From Limivivens sp034101475 (GTDB lineage: Bacteria > Bacillota > Clostridia > Lachnospirales > Lachnospiraceae): 30,890 nucleotides of DNA. The notes under the pieces were generated by a model that saw nothing but the letters and a program-made list of their open reading frames with translations, made no database searches and was not told the origin of the DNA. Each line of letters starts with the position of its first letter. Position 1 is the first letter of the stretch. The stretch is from positions 1 through 30,890 of the forward strand of contig JAXEJQ010000086.1 of assembly GCA_034101475.1 (NCBI GenBank). The letters are read 5' to 3'. Shown one piece after another: positions 7,733 through 15,274 of this stretch. The translations under genes were made by a program, and so were the position numbers.

Positions 7733-9334
7733 ATGACAGAAGCACTTTTCTTATTGTTGTTGCTGTGTTCGGGTATTATTTTGGTGTGTGTGTTCGCAAG
7801 CCAGTTTTCACGCTGGTTCGGGATTCCGACGCTGTTGATTTTTATGGCGCTGGGCATGCTGTTCGGATCGGATGGAATTTTTAAAATATCCTTCAGCAGC
7901 TATCAGGATGCAGAACGGATCTGCAGTGTGGCGCTGATTTTTATTATGTTTTACGGAGGTTTTGGAACCAAGTGGGATGTAGCGAAACCGGCGGCGGTAA
8001 GAGCCGGACTGCTGTCTACGGTGGGGGTTGTGGTAACCGCAGCGCTGACCGGAGGCTTCTGCCACTTTGTACTGGGATTCCAGATGGCAGAGAGCTTTCT
8101 GGTGGGCGCGGTGGTCAGCTCCACGGATGCGGCATCCGTGTTTTCCATTCTGCGTACCCAGAAGCTGAGTCTGAAAGACGGGACGGCCTCCCTTCTGGAG
8201 CTGGAAAGCGGAAGCAATGACCCCATGTCTTATATGCTGACCATGGCCGGGCTGACCCTGCTGGGGCAGGGAGAAGTTGGGGGACTGGGCGTGATGTTTT
8301 TTGCACAGATGGCCTGCGGAATCGGAATCGGCGTGGCGTCGGCCCTGGTAAGTGTCTGGCTGCTCCGGCGAATTCCGATTCTACAGGAAGGTTTGGATGC
8401 GATTTTCATTGTGGCGATGGTTCTGCTGGCCTATGCTCTTCCTTCCCTTATTGGCGGAAATGGCTATCTGAGCGTGTATCTCATGGGAATTATTCTGGGA
8501 AACAGCCGGATTGACCGGAAGAAGACGCTGGTACATTTCTTTGACGGGATCACCGGGTTGGCGCAGATCGTGATTTTCTTCCTTCTGGGACTGCTGTCCT
8601 TCCCCCACAGGCTTCCCCAGGTGGCCGGAATGGCGGTCAGCATTACGCTTTTTTTATCGCTGGCAGCCAGACCTGCGGCAGTTTTTCTGATTCTGCTGCC
8701 CTTTCGGGTCAGTATTCGCCAGTGTCTGCTGGTATCCTGGGCAGGGCTTCGCGGTGCGGCTTCCATTGTATTTTCCATTATGGTCATGGCATCGGGGGTT
8801 GCGCTTCCCTATGATCTGTTTCATATTGTGTTCTGTATTGCGCTGTTTTCCGTGGCGCTTCAGGGAACGCTCCTTCCCAGGGTGGCCAGAAAGCTGGATA
8901 TGGTGGATGAAAAAGCCGATGTGAGCCGGACCTTTACGGATTATCAGGAGGAGGCTGCCCTGACGCTGATGCGGCTGTCTGTCCCCGGCGGCCACAACTG
9001 GGAAAATAAGCGGATCAGTGAAATTCATCTGCCTACGGGTTCTCTGGCGCTGATGATCAAGCGGGGAGAGGAGACCATTGTGCCCAAGGGAAACACGAAA
9101 ATTCTGAAAGGCGATACACTGATTTTGAGTGTTCCGGCTTATCAGCCCCAGGAAAATGAAAAGCTGGAGGAGATCCGGATCACGAAAAAGCACTCCTGGT
9201 GCGGTCAGGCCATCGAGGAACTGAAGCTTCCGGAACATGTGCTGATTGCTCTGATCCAGCGGGGAGAAGAAAATATTATTCCGAGAGGAAAAACGAGGAT
9301 TGAAGAAAACGACACGGTTGTGCTGTATCGGTAA
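7733..9334 (+). CDS. Cation/proton antiporter (CPA1, NhaP2/CvrA type) with two RCK_C domains
   Basis: Membrane antiporter that probably exchanges K+ or Na+ for protons. AGGAGG (7721-7726) lies 6 nt before the ATG. The 533-residue protein has about 12 hydrophobic segments in residues 1-385, with the CPA1 signatures SSTDAASVF (129-137) and ESGSNDP (158-164); the Asp in the latter is the ion-binding residue. The soluble tail (about 400-533) holds two consecutive TrkA_C/RCK_C-like units, recognisable by repeated blocks of the form ALMIKRGEETIVPKG and ALIQRGEENIIPRG. In Firmicutes such RCK_C tails, for example in CpaA, can bind cyclic di-AMP, so that ligand is plausible but not shown. It lies divergent from a KdpDE-like pair, suggesting a shared role in K+ or osmotic homeostasis (inference). 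Confidence 0.9.
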   Translation: MTEALFLLLLLCSGIILVCVFASQFSRWFGIPTLLIFMALGMLFGSDGIFKISFSSYQDAERICSVALIFIMFYGGFGTKWDVAKPAAVRAGLLSTVGVVVTAALTGGFCHFVLGFQMAESFLVGAVVSSTDAASVFSILRTQKLSLKDGTASLLELESGSNDPMSYMLTMAGLTLLGQGEVGGLGVMFFAQMACGIGIGVASALVSVWLLRRIPILQEGLDAIFIVAMVLLAYALPSLIGGNGYLSVYLMGIILGNSRIDRKKTLVHFFDGITGLAQIVIFFLLGLLSFPHRLPQVAGMAVSITLFLSLAARPAAVFLILLPFRVSIRQCLLVSWAGLRGAASIVFSIMVMASGVALPYDLFHIVFCIALFSVALQGTLLPRVARKLDMVDEKADVSRTFTDYQEEAALTLMRLSVPGGHNWENKRISEIHLPTGSLALMIKRGEETIVPKGNTKILKGDTLILSVPAYQPQENEKLEEIRITKKHSWCGQAIEELKLPEHVLIALIQRGEENIIPRGKTRIEENDTVVLYR

Positions 9335-9444
9335 AGGAAGAACGACCGGTTCCTGTTTCTGCCCCGTGAAGCGCTGCTGCCGGGGGGCAGGAACAAAGGA
9401 TCGCTTTCTGTCGAATAAGGTCGAATAAGGGCGAGAACTTCCGG
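9335..9444. other. Intergenic stem-loop and short tandem repeat after the antiporter
   Basis: GTTTCTGCCCC (9355-9365) pairs with GGGGCAGGAAC (9384-9394), with one G-U pair and an 18-nt loop. No T-tract follows on either strand, so it is a poor terminator candidate. A 10-bp unit TCGAATAAGG is repeated in tandem at 9411-9430. Nothing coding is visible here. Confidence 0.35.
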
Positions 9445-9473
9445 TTGCGGAAAAAAAGGGAATGTGTTATACT
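9445..9473 (+). promoter_or_regulatory. Sigma-A-type promoter of the DUF5688-like gene
   Basis: TTGCGG (9445-9450) and TATACT (9468-9473) are separated by 17 bp. An 18-bp palindrome sits directly downstream at the expected transcription start. The leader to the ATG at 9607 is about 125 bases; it contains a small GCCT-GATC-AGGC stem (9527-9538) before a T-run but no riboswitch class that I recognise. Confidence 0.6.
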
Positions 9474-9478
9474 CGCAC

Positions 9479-9496
9479 CATAGTAAATTTGCTATG
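9479..9496. promoter_or_regulatory. 18-bp palindrome at the transcription start, likely repressor operator
   Basis: CATAGTAAATTTGCTATG reads the same on both strands except at one symmetric pair. It starts 5 bp after the -10 box, so a bound dimeric regulator would block transcription. The regulator is unknown and is not obviously encoded next door. Confidence 0.55.
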
Positions 9497-9606
9497 AAAT
9501 CAAAAGGTTCTTATCTGATTTTCAAGCCTGATCAGGCATTTTTTCCAAAACGAAAAAGGGTAACTGAATATGGAACAGTTATGGAAATAGAAGAAGGAGG
9601 AATGTT

Positions 9607-10272
9607 ATGACAGATTCCCAGAAGGAATATGACAGCCGGGAAGTGGTGAAAAAGCATCTGATTGTCCGACCGGTAAGCACAGAAAGGTTCCCGGCTGATC
9701 TGGCGGAAACCGTATTTCTCTGTCCCTTTCCGGAGGTTGCGCTGGTGGTCTATCTCGAAATCAGCCGCTCAGGGGGAAAGTATGTCTCCACGGTTCTGAC
9801 AAAGGAGCTGGCAGAGGGGCTGAAGCTTCCGGAGAAGGAAATTTTCCGGATTGCCCTGGAAAATACAGGACGACAGCAGGCACCCAGAATTTATGACAGT
9901 GTGGAGGACGCTTTCGGAGACGGGCGGCCGGAAACCGGGGATTTTATGGGAGCGGAGGGAAGGTTCCGGCTTTGTCCGGGGCCGGAGGGCAGTACCCTGA
10001 CGACGGTCCGGAAGGTAAACGGAGCCGTGGCGCTGTTTCTTCCCGGGGCGGCCAGGAAAATCGGTGAGATTCTGCAGGATGATTATTTCTTTACGTTTCC
10101 CAGTATTCATTTTGCCAAAATCCATCAGCGGAAGGGTGCGGCTCTGGACTGGATTCTCCACGCCGCCGGCCGGATGCGCCAGGCTCCCAATCCCGAAGAA
10201 TATTTAAGCGATCAGGTTTATTATTACTGTAGAAAAATGGACCGCTTCGGAATGATCCGGACTCTGGAGTAG
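9607..10272 (+). CDS. DUF5688-like hypothetical protein
   Basis: Soluble 221-residue protein with no signal peptide or membrane helix, resembling a family of uncharacterised Lachnospiraceae proteins (DUF5688) by its general pattern, including an LPEKEIFRIALENT block near residue 75, a V-N-G-A-V-A-L-F-L-P block near 138 and a F-P-S-I-H-F block near 163. AAGGAGG (9594-9600) sits 6 nt before the ATG at 9607; the ATG at 9602 is too close to that site to be used. It stands alone, with its own promoter and operator upstream and a separate NrdR-controlled gene downstream. No catalytic motif is evident and I assign no function. That the gene is real is supported by its promoter, operator and ribosome site; the family label is from memory. 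Confidence 0.7.
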   Translation: MTDSQKEYDSREVVKKHLIVRPVSTERFPADLAETVFLCPFPEVALVVYLEISRSGGKYVSTVLTKELAEGLKLPEKEIFRIALENTGRQQAPRIYDSVEDAFGDGRPETGDFMGAEGRFRLCPGPEGSTLTTVRKVNGAVALFLPGAARKIGEILQDDYFFTFPSIHFAKIHQRKGAALDWILHAAGRMRQAPNPEEYLSDQVYYYCRKMDRFGMIRTLE

Positions 10273-10323
10273 CGTTCCGGAGGCGGTGTTCCGGTATGCC
10301 GTAAAAAAGACAACAGAATTCCC

Positions 10324-10393
10324 TTGATTTCTGCCCGGGAATCGTATACTATATATAGTGCTGTGAAAACCAGAAAAATACAAAATATACCAA
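10324..10393 (+). promoter_or_regulatory. Promoter with tandem NrdR boxes upstream of the ribonucleotide reductase
   Basis: ATACTATATATAGTGC (10346-10361) matches the NrdR consensus acaCwAtATaTwGtgt almost fully. A weaker copy, ATACAAAATATACCAA (10378-10393), starts exactly 32 bp later, agreeing with the three-turn spacing known for NrdR site pairs. The first box overlaps the likely -10 (TATACT at 10345-10350 or TACTAT at 10347-10352), with TTGATT (10324-10329) as -35. NrdR is known to repress ribonucleotide reductase genes when its ATP-cone senses high dATP. Confidence 0.8.
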
Positions 10394-10425
10394 AATCGGG
10401 TTCAAAAATAAAAGGAGGATTCTCA

Positions 10426-12768
10426 ATGAATGTGCGCAAACGCAGCGGCAAGGTTCTGCCCTTTAATCCGGGCTTTATTGAACGTGCTGTCGCCATGGCG
10501 GCAGCAGCAGCCGGTGATCATAATCCGGAAAATGTCCGGAAGATTACGGACAGTGTGGTAGAAAAGCTCTCCGCCAGAGGGGAAGAAATTCTGGACATTG
10601 AAAAAATACAGGATACGGTGGAGGAGACGCTGTTTGAGCAGAAGTATTATCAGACGGCCAAGGCATACATTCTCTACCGGATTGAGAAGGAGAAGGAACG
10701 CGTCAGCGGCTCCTGGCAGGAGGGGCTTCTGAGCAGAGAGTTTTTAAGTCCCTACAAGCACGCGCCGAACCCCATGGAGCAGCTGGGATCTTTTGTCTAC
10801 AGCCGGACATATTCCCGCTACCTTCCCAAATTCGGAAGACGGGAATTCTGGTGGGAAACGGTACGCCGGGCAGTGGAGTACAACTGCTCTCTGGCGCCCA
10901 CCTCCCGGGAAGAGGCGGAAAAACTGTATGACAATATTTATCATCTGAAGCAGTTTGTGTCCGGTCGGACGCTGTGGGTTGGGAATACCCCGGTTTCCGA
11001 AAATTATCCAATGGCGAACTATAACTGTGCCTTTGAGGTGATTGATGATTTTCAGGCGTATCATGATCTCTTTTATCTGCTGATGGTGGGCAGCGGTGTG
11101 GGCGTGCGTGTACTGAAAGAGGATGCGCAGAAGCTGCCCATGATCCGCACGGATGTGAAGATTCTGCATAAGGCCTATGATCCCCTTCCGGTGAAGGATC
11201 GGCTGGAGTTTACCGATCTGACTTTCGCCGGTGATACAGCCACCATTTCCATCGGGGATTCCAAGGAAGGCTGGGCCCAGGCACTGAGCCATTATTTCGA
11301 GATTCTTTCCAATAATGAATATGTAAAACTCCGTAAAATTGTTCTGAACTATGATTCCATCCGTCCCAGAGGGGAGCGCCTGAAGCAGTTTGGCGGAACG
11401 GCCAGCGGATACGAATCCATGATGACCATGCTGCGCAAGATCCATAAGGTGATTCAGGCGGCGGGTTCCCGGGAGGGCAGCTCCCGGGTCCGGCTGCAGC
11501 CCATTGATCTTCTGGACATTGCCAACATTATTGGCGAGAACGTGGTGTCCGGCGGTGTGCGTCGGACCTCGGAAATCGGTCTGATTGATGCGGAGGATCC
11601 CACATGCATCGAAGCAAAGAGTCAGCTTTACCGCCAGGTGAACGGACGATGGGAGCTGGATCAATCCATTGCCCACCGGCAGATGAGCAACAATTCCATT
11701 TACTACCAAAGCAAGCCCACCAGGGAGAAGCTGCACTGGCATATGCAGCAGATGCGCTATTCCGGAGAGCCGGGATGGATCAATGAGGAAGCCGGCAGAA
11801 AACGGCGGCCTAATTTCAACGGCTGCAATCCCTGCGGGGAGATTCTCCTGGACAGCCATGGCATGTGCAACCTGACGACAGTGAATGTCATGGGCTTTGT
11901 AAAGGATGGGAAGCTGGATGAGAAGGAGCTGCTGGAGGCCCAGCGACTCTCCGCCCGGGCAGGCTACCGCATGACCTGCCGGGAACTGGAAATCCACCGC
12001 TGGGACAGTGTGCAGCAGAGAGACCGTCTGCTTGGCTGTTCTCTGACCGGATGGCAGGATATGGTCAACGCCACCCAGATGACGAAGGAGGAGCAGATCA
12101 GCCTTCTGATGAAGCTGCGGGAGACCGCTCACAAAGCGGCAGATGAGATCGCGGCCCGGGTGAAAGGGAACAAACCGCTGCTGGTTACCACTGTGAAACC
12201 GGAAGGAACCCTGTCTCTGCTTCCAACGGTTTCCAACGGCATCCATTACTCCCACGCGCCCTATTATATCCGGCGGGTGCGGATCAATGCCTCGGATCCT
12301 CTGTGCAGAGTCTGTGAGGATCTGGGCTATCCGGTTCTGCCGGAGGTGGGACAGGATCCGGACAACCCCACCACAAAGGTGGTGGAATTCCCGGTGAAGG
12401 CTCCGGAAGGCAAGGTAAAGGCGGATGTTTCTGCCATCGAACAGCTGGAGAACTACCAGATGTTTATGAAATATTATGTGGACCACAACTGTTCCATTAC
12501 CGTCCATGTGCGGGAACAGGAGTGGGATGAGGTAGAGCAGTGGGTCTGGGATAACTGGGATGATATTGTAGCTCTTTCTTTCCTGAGCTATGACGAGAAT
12601 TTCTACGATCTCCTGCCCTACGAGGCCGTATCCAAAGAAGAATATGAGCGCAGAAAGGCGGCGATGAAGCCCTTTAATCCCTCCCTGATTTCCAAATATG
12701 AACATGAGGAGACCCAGCTGGACATCGGTGCCTCGGAGTGTGCCAACGGTGTATGTCCGGTGAGATAG
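10426..12768 (+). CDS. nrdJ: Adenosylcobalamin-dependent ribonucleoside-triphosphate reductase (class II) with ATP-cone
   Basis: Makes deoxyribonucleoside triphosphates from ribonucleoside triphosphates using coenzyme B12 as radical source, independent of oxygen. AGGAGG (10413-10418) lies 7 nt before the ATG at 10426; the product has 780 residues. An ATP-cone fills about residues 3-92 (opening VRKRSGKVLPF). The catalytic barrel follows, with Cys201 in NYNCAF as one redox cysteine, FNGCNPCGEILL containing the radical Cys470 and Glu472, and the C-terminal relay pair Cys772/Cys777 in ECANGVCPVR. The layout matches the monomeric Lactobacillus leichmannii enzyme, but that enzyme lacks an ATP-cone, so this form should have dATP feedback at the enzyme as well as NrdR control of transcription. 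No cobalamin riboswitch is visible in the short leader. The start and the function are secure. Confidence 0.93.
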   Translation: MNVRKRSGKVLPFNPGFIERAVAMAAAAAGDHNPENVRKITDSVVEKLSARGEEILDIEKIQDTVEETLFEQKYYQTAKAYILYRIEKEKERVSGSWQEGLLSREFLSPYKHAPNPMEQLGSFVYSRTYSRYLPKFGRREFWWETVRRAVEYNCSLAPTSREEAEKLYDNIYHLKQFVSGRTLWVGNTPVSENYPMANYNCAFEVIDDFQAYHDLFYLLMVGSGVGVRVLKEDAQKLPMIRTDVKILHKAYDPLPVKDRLEFTDLTFAGDTATISIGDSKEGWAQALSHYFEILSNNEYVKLRKIVLNYDSIRPRGERLKQFGGTASGYESMMTMLRKIHKVIQAAGSREGSSRVRLQPIDLLDIANIIGENVVSGGVRRTSEIGLIDAEDPTCIEAKSQLYRQVNGRWELDQSIAHRQMSNNSIYYQSKPTREKLHWHMQQMRYSGEPGWINEEAGRKRRPNFNGCNPCGEILLDSHGMCNLTTVNVMGFVKDGKLDEKELLEAQRLSARAGYRMTCRELEIHRWDSVQQRDRLLGCSLTGWQDMVNATQMTKEEQISLLMKLRETAHKAADEIAARVKGNKPLLVTTVKPEGTLSLLPTVSNGIHYSHAPYYIRRVRINASDPLCRVCEDLGYPVLPEVGQDPDNPTTKVVEFPVKAPEGKVKADVSAIEQLENYQMFMKYYVDHNCSITVHVREQEWDEVEQWVWDNWDDIVALSFLSYDENFYDLLPYEAVSKEEYERRKAAMKPFNPSLISKYEHEETQLDIGASECANGVCPVR

Positions 12769-12814
12769 CCGCAGAATTTCCAGAACAGCCGGCGGCAGAG
12801 AGGCTTAAAACCTT

Positions 12815-12845
12815 CGCTCAGGACGGAAAACCCAACGTTCAGGAC
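12815..12845 (+). promoter_or_regulatory. Direct-repeat pair just upstream of the -35, candidate activator site
   Basis: CGCTCAGGAC (12815-12824) and CGTTCAGGAC (12836-12845) are 10-bp direct repeats 21 bp apart, ending 5 bp before the -35 box of the cell-wall protein gene. Two direct repeats at two helical turns beside a -35 is the arrangement used by LytTR-type response regulators. No such regulator is in the window, so the family assignment is inference. Confidence 0.5.
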
Positions 12846-12850
12846 AAAAG

Positions 12851-12892
12851 TTGCAAAAAAGTAATTTTTCTGTTATACTTTCGTAACAGAAA
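12851..12892 (+). promoter_or_regulatory. Promoter with an overlapping dyad, cell-wall-binding protein gene
   Basis: TTGCAA (12851-12856) and TATACT (12874-12879) are 17 bp apart. A perfect 9-bp inverted repeat, TTTCTGTTA (12867-12875) and TAACAGAAA (12884-12892) with an 8-nt spacer, overlaps the -10 and the start point. It could be an operator or a 5'-end hairpin stabilising the transcript. Confidence 0.65.
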
Positions 12893-12904
12893 GGAATGGA
12901 AATT

Positions 12905-15163
12905 ATGAAAAAACAGGTTCTGACCGTTCTGGCTCTGACAGGAGCCCTCTGGATGATGACACCAGTCATGAAAACGGAAGCGGCGTGGAAGATCACCACG
13001 GAAGGAAGACAATACACGACGACAAAGGCCCCCGGGTATCTCACCGGGTGGCAGACCATAGGAAGCTACCGATATTATTTTGACAGTAAGGGCTATGCTC
13101 TGACCGGCTGGCAGCTGATCAAGAAAAAGTGGTATTTTTTCGATGCGAAAGGACGGATGCTGGCGAATCGCTGGATTGATGGTTACTATCTGACGGCGGA
13201 CGGTTCTGCGGATATGACGGCTTCTTCCACCTCTGGAAGTACTTCCGGGACTTCTTCCTCCGGGACCACGATCCAGACCGGCTGGGTGCAGAAGAGCGGA
13301 AAATGGTATTATTATGATTACAAGGGGAAAAAAGTAAAAGGATGGCTGAAAATTCAGGATCAGACCTATTATCTGGATCCATCCACCGGAGTACGTAAGA
13401 CGGGCCTGCAAAAGGTCGATGGGAAGTATTACTTTTTTGATACGAAAACCGGGCGGATGAAGACCGGCTGGGTAACCTACAAAAGCAACCGCTATTATTT
13501 CAGCAAGAAGGACGGCGCTGCACTGACCGGCTGGGCCACTGTTCTGAAAAAATACTATTATTTCAGTTCCACCGGGAAGCTTCAGAAAAATAAGTGGATT
13601 TCCGGGAAATATTATGTGGATCAGAATGGACGCCGGGTATATGGCTGGCTGACAGTGGGTTCCAAGCGATATTATCTGGATCCCAAAACCGGGAAAAAGG
13701 TGACGGGCTGGAAGACCATTGACGGAAAGCGTTATTACTTCAATTCAGACGGTACTCTGCAGCAGACCTCCGGCGTGGTGAATATCGATCAGAAAAAGTA
13801 TTATTTTAATCCGGAAAACGGCCAGCAGCAGACCGGCTGGGTTTCTCTTAACGGGAAAACCTATTATTTTGATCCTGAGACCGGGGCTGCCGTGAAAGGC
13901 TGGAAAAAAATCGACGGCTATTATTACTATCTGAACAGCAAATACTATCTGTCTGTGAGTAAATGGATCAATGCGTACTATGTGAATGAAAAAGGCCAGC
14001 GCCAGTATGGCTGGGTGGAGGTGGACGGAAAGCGCTATTTCCTGAACCGGACCACCGGCAAGCGGGTGACGGGCTGGAAGACCATTGACGGGGAGCTTTA
14101 TTATTTTAATTCCTCCGGTGCTCTGGAGATTCAGCCGGGGCTGCAGCTTGTGAACGGGAAGTATTATTATTTTGACAGCGTGACCGGAGAGAAGAAGACC
14201 GGCCTGGTGACGGAGAAGGGAAAGACCTATTATCTGGATCCGAAGACAGGAGAGGCCTTTAAGGGATGGATTGTTCTGGACGGAAAAACCTATCATTTCT
14301 CCAGTTCCTACAAGATGGACACCAATAAATGGGTGAATAACTGCTGGCTGGGAAGCGACGGCGTCATGGTAACCAATCAGTGGGTAGGAGCCTACTATGT
14401 GGGAGCAAACGGAAAGCGGACAGGAGAGAAACGGACCACCGGTCTCTTTACGGATTCCAGGGGAAATACGTATTACCTGGATGAGAATTACAACTCCGAA
14501 ACAGGATGGATCACCGTGGATTCCAAGACCTATTATATGGGAGAAGACGGGATCGCGGTTACCGGTCTTCTGACTCTGGATGGGAAAAGCTATTACTTCG
14601 ATGAGAAGGGCGTCCAGAAGACCGGCTTTGTCAACATCAACTACAGTGCCTACTATTTTGATCCGGCGGCATCGGGTGCCATGGTGGTGTCTGACCAGAG
14701 GACAATTAACGGAATTTCCTATATCTTTGACCAGAACGGAAAATCCTCTGTGGTGACCAGCACGGACAGCTCCAAGGGCCAGAAGATCGCGGATTATGCT
14801 CTGGAGTTCCTGGGCAAGGCATATCAGTACGGCGGAACCTGGAATGGTGAAAAGCCCTACACCCCCACAGACTGCTCCGGTTTTGTGCAGGGAGTCCTGG
14901 CACATTTCGGAATCAAGATTCCCAGGGTAGCAGCCGACCAGGCAGTGGGTTATGAGGCCTGGAATAAAAATTACGCCACAGCGGTGAAGGTTTCCGTATC
15001 GGATCTGAAGCCGGGGGATTTGGTGTTCTATTACAGCCCCATTTCCCATGTGGCGATGTATATTGGAGATGGCAAAATCATCCACGCCTCCAACGAAAAA
15101 GACGGTATTAAAATCAGTCAGTATAATTACACAACGCCGGTGGCCTGTGTGCGCTACTGGTAA
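12905..15163 (+). CDS. Secreted cell-wall-binding-repeat protein with C-terminal NlpC/P60 peptidase
   Basis: Exported peptidoglycan hydrolase that docks on the cell wall through many choline-binding-type repeats. I chose the ATG at 12905, 9 nt after AAAGGA; it gives a clean signal peptide (MKKQVLTVLALTGALWMMT, cleavage near residue 27). Residues about 35-610 consist of roughly two dozen 20-residue units of the GWxxxxGxxYYF type, with a short Ser/Thr-rich break near 103-122 after the first group. Residues 624-752 form the NlpC/P60 domain with Cys657 in TDCSGFV, His715 in ISHVAMYI and His727 as third polar residue. It should cleave within stem peptides, for example the D-gamma-Glu to diamino-acid bond, in daughter-cell separation or competition. 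It has its own promoter and terminator. Choline as the ligand is uncertain; such repeats may bind other wall glycopolymers in Clostridia. Confidence 0.92.
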   Translation: MKKQVLTVLALTGALWMMTPVMKTEAAWKITTEGRQYTTTKAPGYLTGWQTIGSYRYYFDSKGYALTGWQLIKKKWYFFDAKGRMLANRWIDGYYLTADGSADMTASSTSGSTSGTSSSGTTIQTGWVQKSGKWYYYDYKGKKVKGWLKIQDQTYYLDPSTGVRKTGLQKVDGKYYFFDTKTGRMKTGWVTYKSNRYYFSKKDGAALTGWATVLKKYYYFSSTGKLQKNKWISGKYYVDQNGRRVYGWLTVGSKRYYLDPKTGKKVTGWKTIDGKRYYFNSDGTLQQTSGVVNIDQKKYYFNPENGQQQTGWVSLNGKTYYFDPETGAAVKGWKKIDGYYYYLNSKYYLSVSKWINAYYVNEKGQRQYGWVEVDGKRYFLNRTTGKRVTGWKTIDGELYYFNSSGALEIQPGLQLVNGKYYYFDSVTGEKKTGLVTEKGKTYYLDPKTGEAFKGWIVLDGKTYHFSSSYKMDTNKWVNNCWLGSDGVMVTNQWVGAYYVGANGKRTGEKRTTGLFTDSRGNTYYLDENYNSETGWITVDSKTYYMGEDGIAVTGLLTLDGKSYYFDEKGVQKTGFVNINYSAYYFDPAASGAMVVSDQRTINGISYIFDQNGKSSVVTSTDSSKGQKIADYALEFLGKAYQYGGTWNGEKPYTPTDCSGFVQGVLAHFGIKIPRVAADQAVGYEAWNKNYATAVKVSVSDLKPGDLVFYYSPISHVAMYIGDGKIIHASNEKDGIKISQYNYTTPVACVRYW

Positions 15164-15175
15164 GCAGGTTTCTTT

Positions 15176-15206
15176 CCCCCGCAGCTTTCTGCGGGGGTCT
15201 TTTTTT
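15176..15206 (+). terminator. Rho-independent terminator after the cell-wall protein gene
   Basis: CCCCCGCAG (15176-15184) and CTGCGGGGG (15189-15197) form a perfect 9-bp GC-rich stem with the loop CTTT, followed by a T-run to 15206. It begins 12 bases after the stop codon. Confidence 0.95.
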
Positions 15207-15209
15207 GTT

Positions 15210-15238
15210 TTGACAAAACAGCAGGAAAGAAATATAGT
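15210..15238 (+). promoter_or_regulatory. Consensus promoter of the three-gene signalling operon
   Basis: A perfect TTGACA (15210-15215) is followed 17 bp later by TATAGT (15233-15238). It lies directly behind the preceding terminator and about 40 bases before the first start codon at 15275. Confidence 0.85.
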
Positions 15239-15274
15239 AATAATGAAAGAAACAGTGGTTTGCAGGAGGTTGTC

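Noticed and set aside
9355..9394. Possible terminator after the antiporter gene
   Set aside because: The stem is good but neither strand has a following T-run; kept only as a stem-loop.
9480..9606. Riboswitch in the leader of the DUF5688-like gene
   Set aside because: Only one very short stem before a T-run is visible; no known aptamer core was recognised.
10744..12705. A 653-codon open frame on the minus strand opposite the ribonucleotide reductase
   Set aside because: Shadow of a conserved gene: the plus-strand codon use avoids the triplets that read as stops on the other strand, and the product has no motif, no ribosome site and lies fully inside nrdJ.
13745..15085. Minus-strand frame opposite the cell-wall-binding repeats
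   Set aside because: The periodic Ile/Leu/Pro pattern is the reverse reading of the YYF/GW repeats; not a gene.
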